NCBI RefSeq assembly: GCF_003056305.1
Contig: NZ_PYVX01000002.1
Coordinates: forward strand, 62,001 to 126,000
Direction of reading: 5' to 3'
Length of the DNA stretch: 64,000 nt
DNA from: Halomonas denitrificans
GTDB lineage: Bacteria; Pseudomonadota; Gammaproteobacteria; Pseudomonadales; Halomonadaceae
Shown here: piece after piece, positions 60,596 to 64,000 of the stretch
How the letters are laid out: each line of letters opens with the position of its first letter
Numbering within the stretch: the first letter of the stretch is position 1
Program-made: the position numbers and the translations under genes
The notes under the pieces: generated by a model
What the model saw: only the letters and a program-made list of their open reading frames with translations
The model's database searches: none
Told to the model about the DNA's origin: nothing

Positions 60596-61504
60596 ATGCG
60601 CGCGCTGCGCCCCCACCTCTGCCTGCTGCTGGTGGTGATGATCTTTTCCGGCAACATCCTGGTCGGCAAGGCCCTGGCGGGCCTGCCGCCCTTCACCATC
60701 TCGCTCGGCCGGGTGGCCATCGCGCTGCTCGTCGTGCTGCCGCTGGGCTGGAAAGAGGCGCGCCGCGACTGGCCGCGGCTCCGGCGCCACTGGCGTCCGC
60801 TGCTTGGCCTCGCCCTCACCGGGGTGACCTTCTTCCACGCGCTGATCTACGCGGCGCTGACCTTCACCTCGCCGACCAACGTCGCCATCCTCGAGAGCCT
60901 GATTCCGGTGGCGACCCTGCTCGCCAGCGCACTGCTGCTGGGCGAGCGCTTCCGTCCCCTGCAGTGGCTCGGCGTGGCGCTCTCCCTGGTCGGCGCCGTG
61001 GTGGTGATCAGCGCCGGGGAGGGGGCCGCGCTGGCGCCCGGCGGGCTCAATCCCGGCGATCTGATCATGGGGCTGGCGGTGCTGGTCTGGGTGGGCTATT
61101 CGCTGCTGATCAAGCGGCACATGGCGCGCTTCCCGCGCTACGGCGGGCTTCTGGTGATGCTCGCCATCGCCAACCTGACGCTCTTGCCCATCGCCCTCTG
61201 GGAGGGGGCCTGGCAGCTGGTGCCGCGCCTCTCCGCCGCCGAGTGGGCGGGGCTTGGCTATCTCGGCCTCTTCCCCTCGGTGGTGGCGCTGCTGCTCTAC
61301 GGCAGCGCGCTGGGCGAGCTCGGGCCGACCCGCGCCGCGATCTACCTGAACCTGCTGCCGGTCTTCACCATGCTGGGGGCCTGGTGGTGGCTCGGCGACA
61401 CCATCCTCGCGGTGCAGGTGGTCGGCAGCCTGGTGGTGATCGGCGGCTTCTGGTGCACCCTGGCGCCGCCGCGGCGGGCCTGCGCCCCCGGCCGCTCGCG
61501 CTGA
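60596..61504 (+). CDS. EamA/DMT-family transporter
   Basis: 302 residues, ten helices in two EamA repeats: MIFSGNILVGKALAGLPPFTISLGRV in the first half, and LIMGLAVLVWVGYSLLIKRHMARFP in the second, ending with RAAIYLNLLPVFTMLGAWWWLG. Exports metabolites; substrate unknown. It follows the AraC-type regulator after 22 bp and may be its target. The stop abuts the next gene's stop. Confidence 0.92.
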   Translation: MRALRPHLCLLLVVMIFSGNILVGKALAGLPPFTISLGRVAIALLVVLPLGWKEARRDWPRLRRHWRPLLGLALTGVTFFHALIYAALTFTSPTNVAILESLIPVATLLASALLLGERFRPLQWLGVALSLVGAVVVISAGEGAALAPGGLNPGDLIMGLAVLVWVGYSLLIKRHMARFPRYGGLLVMLAIANLTLLPIALWEGAWQLVPRLSAAEWAGLGYLGLFPSVVALLLYGSALGELGPTRAAIYLNLLPVFTMLGAWWWLGDTILAVQVVGSLVVIGGFWCTLAPPRRACAPGRSR

Positions 61505-62122
61505 TCAGCCCGGGCGGGCCAGCAGGGCGCGGAACAGCGAGCCCATCATCACCGGGGTGTCCTGCTCGATGACGAAGCCGGCGCCCTCCAGCAGCGGCCG
61601 GGCCTGGCGGGTGATGTCGGTGGCGATGGCCGAGGTGAGGGCGTTGAGGCCGCGGCGGGGCAGGCTCGCCCGGCGCGCGTCGGCCTGGAACTTGTCCATC
61701 ACGCAGAGCTGGCCCTCCTCCTTCAGGACCCGGCGGGCCTCGACCAGGCCCCGCTCGGGGTCCGGCATCACCGCGAGTATCAGGTGCATCACCACCACGT
61801 CGAAGTGCCCGTCGGGATAGTCGAGCCGTTCGGCGTCCATCACCTCGGCCTGGACGTCGCGACCGAGCCCCTCGGCGCGGCGCGCCAGGCGCCGCACCAT
61901 GGCCGGCGCCAGGTCGGTGGCGTGCAGCTCGATGTCGCGGGGCAGCCAGGGCAGGTCGAGCCCGGTGCCGGCGCCGACCAGCAGCACCCGCATGCCGGGG
62001 CGCCAGTCCACCTGGGCGAGGGCCCGGCGGCGCGCCTCGCGAAAGGCGCGCTCGGCCACCAGGTCGTAGACGGGCGCGTAGAGTCCATAGCGGACCCGGT
62101 TCCAGGCCGTGGTGTTGAACAT
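61505..62122 (-). CDS. Class I SAM-dependent methyltransferase
   Basis: 205 residues. SAM motif I VLLVGAGTGLDLPWL, motif II HATDLAPAMVRRL, MDAERLDYPDGHFDVVVMHLIL, then VLKEEGQLCVMDKF. The arrangement and size fit the UbiE/PmtA-like group (phosphatidylethanolamine N-methyltransferase in some), but the substrate is unproven. Convergent with the EamA gene: the two stops share the palindrome TGATCA. Confidence 0.88.
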   Translation of the reverse strand: MFNTTAWNRVRYGLYAPVYDLVAERAFREARRRALAQVDWRPGMRVLLVGAGTGLDLPWLPRDIELHATDLAPAMVRRLARRAEGLGRDVQAEVMDAERLDYPDGHFDVVVMHLILAVMPDPERGLVEARRVLKEEGQLCVMDKFQADARRASLPRRGLNALTSAIATDITRQARPLLEGAGFVIEQDTPVMMGSLFRALLARPG

Positions 62123-62246
62123 GAGGGGCTCCCGGCGGATGAGTTCCTTCAGCCTACCCCATCCGCCGCCGAGCCGGGCAAGGGCAAAGGGGCTGGGAAA
62201 CGGGAGAGGGGGGAAAGGGAGAGCGACAGGCGGTCGCGATAAGGCG

Positions 62247-62274
62247 TTGTCGGCGTAGTCGAATTTGCTAAAAT
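62247..62274 (+). promoter_or_regulatory. Predicted promoter for nhaC
   Basis: -35 TTGTCG (62247-62252), 16-bp spacer, -10 TAAAAT (62269-62274). Gives a leader of about 210 nt. Confidence 0.6.
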
Positions 62275-62283
62275 CGCCGCCGC

Positions 62284-62457
62284 TTCAGCCGTGCAGCACG
62301 TCATGGCAGGGCGCGGCGAGAGCCACGACGACGGCTGAACCCTCCTCGCCCCTCGCGTCACCGCCACATGTCACGGGGCGAGCGCGTCGAGACGATTCAT
62401 CGACGTGCCGCGCTGTCACCCTGCGTCCCTGTACCGGCGCTTCCTCCCGCCTTCGGG
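62284..62457 (+). promoter_or_regulatory. Structured 5' leader of nhaC
   Basis: Successive hairpins before the coding start: a long one with outer 9-bp stem TTCAGCCGT / ACGGCTGAA (62284-62339) and an inner 9-bp stem with one mismatch (62299-62330); an 8-bp perfect stem CTCGCCCC / GGGGCGAG (62345-62382); CGTCGA / TCGACG (62385-62405); and CCCG / CGGG (62446-62457) near the ribosome site AAGGA. The gap 62123-62492 contains no gene. A cis-acting RNA is plausible; no known riboswitch class recognised. Confidence 0.5.
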
Positions 62458-62492
62458 TATCACCGACACCAAGTAAAAAAAGGATTCTCCAG

Positions 62493-64000
62493 ATGGAACA
62501 CATGGGCTTCGTCTCGCTCATTCCGCCCCTGCTGGCCATCGTGCTCGCGGTACTGTTCAGAAACGTCATCATCTCGCTGTTCGTCGGCATCTTCACCGGG
62601 CTGATGATCCTCTCCGGCGGCAATCCCATCGCGGCGACGACCGGCACGATCCGTGACTACCTCTCCCCCCAGCTCACCGACAGCTACAACGCCGCCGTGA
62701 TCGTGCTGCTGCTCTTCATCGGCGGCTTCGTGTCGCTGGTCGAGCACTCCGGCGGCGGTGCGGCGCTGGCCCGGCGCACCATGCACCTGATCGATACCCG
62801 GGTGAAGACCCAGGTCTCGGCCTGGCTCGGCGGGCTGATCATCTTCTTCTCGGACATGGGCACGCCGCTGATCGTGGGGCCCGTCTTCGAGAAGCTCTTC
62901 GACAAGGTCAAGGTGTCGCGGGAGAAGCTGGCCTGGGTCCTCGACTCCACCGCCTCGCCGGTGGCGATCATGATTCCCTTCATCGGCTGGGGGGTCTACG
63001 TCATGGGCCTGATCCGTGAGGAGTTCCAGCGGCTCGGCATCGACGCCTCCGAGTTCACCACCTTCGTCCAGGCGATCCCCTTCCAGTTCTACGCCATCCT
63101 GACCGTGCTGGCGGTGCCGGTGGTCGCCCTGGCGGGCATCGACTTCGGCGCGATGCGCCGCGCCGATCGCCGCGTGCGCGACACCGGGGCGCTCAGCTGG
63201 CCCGAGTCCAAGCCGCTGCGCAAGCTCGAGCCGCAGGCGGATGCCGGGGCGGGTGAGAGCCACCCGATGCTGATCTGGCTGCCGCTGCTGGTGCTCTTCG
63301 TCACCCTGTTCGGCCTGCTGGTCTCCTACGGCTTCCCGTTCGAGTCCGTGCCCGGCAGCGACTTCCGGGTCGCCCTGAGCACCGGCTACCTGTTCGCCGC
63401 GGTGGTGCTGATCGGCCTGATGATCCGCTTCAAGGTGAAGCGCCTCGGCGAGATCTTCGACACCTACATCGCCGGCATGCAGAAGATGGTCAACGTGGTG
63501 CTGATCCTGGTGCTGGCCTGGGCGCTGGGCTCCCTTCTCGGCGAGATGGGCACGGCCCGCTACATCGTCGAGCTGATGGAGGGCAGCGTGCCGGCCTTCA
63601 TCGTCCCGGCGATCATCTTCCTCTCCGCGGCGGTGATGTCCTTCGCCACGGGCAGCTCCTGGGGCACCTTCGCGATCATGCTGCCGCTGGCGATCCCCAT
63701 GGCCCTCGGCCTCGATGCGCCGATGGTGGTCAGCATCGGCGCCGTGCTCTCCGGCGGCATCTTCGGCGACCACTGCTCGCCGATCTCCGACTCGACGATC
63801 CTCGCCTCCACCGGCGCCGGCTGCGATCACATCGACCACGTGCGCACCCAGCTGCCCTACTCGCTGACCAACGCGGCCATCGCGCTGGTCTCGTTCGTCG
63901 TCGCCGGCATCACCGAGAGCGGCCTGACGGTGCTGGCGAGCGTGGCGCTCATGCTCGCCACCTTCGCCGTGCTCTCCCGGCGCCAGCAGCGCCAGGCGGC
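62493..64000 (+). CDS. nhaC: NhaC-family Na+/H+ antiporter (3' end cut by window)
   Basis: 502 codons visible from ATG 62493 (after AAGGATTCTCCAG). Polytopic, at least ten helices. NhaC-family segments: SLIPPLLAIVLAVLFRNV, IIFFSDMGTPLIVGP, DSTASPVAIMIPFIGWGVYV, SFATGSSWGTFAIMLPLAIP and GGIFGDHCSPISDSTILAS. Moves Na+ (or Li+/other substrates) against H+. Fits a salt-adapted host. The close relatives of this family also include malate/lactate antiporters, so substrate is likely but not certain. Confidence 0.92.
   Translation, partial: MEHMGFVSLIPPLLAIVLAVLFRNVIISLFVGIFTGLMILSGGNPIAATTGTIRDYLSPQLTDSYNAAVIVLLLFIGGFVSLVEHSGGGAALARRTMHLIDTRVKTQVSAWLGGLIIFFSDMGTPLIVGPVFEKLFDKVKVSREKLAWVLDSTASPVAIMIPFIGWGVYVMGLIREEFQRLGIDASEFTTFVQAIPFQFYAILTVLAVPVVALAGIDFGAMRRADRRVRDTGALSWPESKPLRKLEPQADAGAGESHPMLIWLPLLVLFVTLFGLLVSYGFPFESVPGSDFRVALSTGYLFAAVVLIGLMIRFKVKRLGEIFDTYIAGMQKMVNVVLILVLAWALGSLLGEMGTARYIVELMEGSVPAFIVPAIIFLSAAVMSFATGSSWGTFAIMLPLAIPMALGLDAPMVVSIGAVLSGGIFGDHCSPISDSTILASTGAGCDHIDHVRTQLPYSLTNAAIALVSFVVAGITESGLTVLASVALMLATFAVLSRRQQRQA

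Overview
This window is a high-GC gammaproteobacterial chromosome segment. Its gene orders (def-fmt-rsmB-trkA-trkH; dprA-tsaC-hemF-aroE; pilW-rodZ-ispG-hisS-yfgM-bamB-der; queA-tgt-yajC-secD-secF) match those of Pseudomonas and relatives. TrkAH potassium uptake, an NhaC-type antiporter and a very acidic RodZ linker point to a halophile. Halomonadaceae (Halomonas or a close relative) is my best inference; there is no 16S gene here to confirm it.

Layout. 1-7.5 kb (minus strand): a TraB-family protein cut by the window edge, TrkH, TrkA, dodecin, RsmB, Fmt and Def. 7.7-12.3 kb (plus): LysM lipo/periplasmic protein, DprA, TsaC, HemF, AroE. 12.4-15.2 kb: small membrane protein, M48 metalloprotease, DUF815 ATPase, putative lipoprotein. 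15.3-22.8 kb (minus): Der, BamB, YfgM, HisS, IspG, RodZ, PilW. 22.9-28.7 kb (minus): RlmN, Ndk, a stripped-down isc locus (IscA, IscS, IscR, with no iscU, hscB, hscA or fdx), CysE, TrmJ. Then SuhB (plus), which has lost most of its catalytic residues. 29.7-35.4 kb (minus): SecF, SecD, YajC, Tgt, QueA, followed by an intact tRNA-Leu(CAA).

35.5-45.7 kb is an integrated element of about 10.1 kb, bounded by a 62-bp direct repeat (one mismatch) of the tRNA-Leu 3' half. It carries a tyrosine integrase, a winged-helix-like protein, an AlpA-type regulator, a small protein with an ADP-ribosyltransferase-like N-terminal motif, a Toprim primase, a DUF927 ATPase/helicase, several small proteins including a ribbon-helix-helix protein, and a membrane O-acyltransferase with an SGNH domain. 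No capsid, portal, tail or conjugation genes are visible, so it looks like a P4-like phage satellite or similar integrative element with surface-modification cargo. Two clusters of GGGACAC/GTGTCCC heptamers lie inside its replication operon, and paired ATGTTGGTA motifs lie just inside both ends.

45.8-64 kb returns to chromosomal genes: DUF1206 and ExoD-like membrane proteins, Rnk, a LysE exporter behind a palindromic operator, a receiver-EAL phosphodiesterase, AidB-like acyl-CoA dehydrogenase, Nudix hydrolase, the MoxR-DUF58-transglutaminase operon, glutathione peroxidase, FabV, an AraC-type regulator, an EamA transporter, a methyltransferase, and an NhaC antiporter (cut by the window end) behind a 200-nt leader with several strong hairpins.
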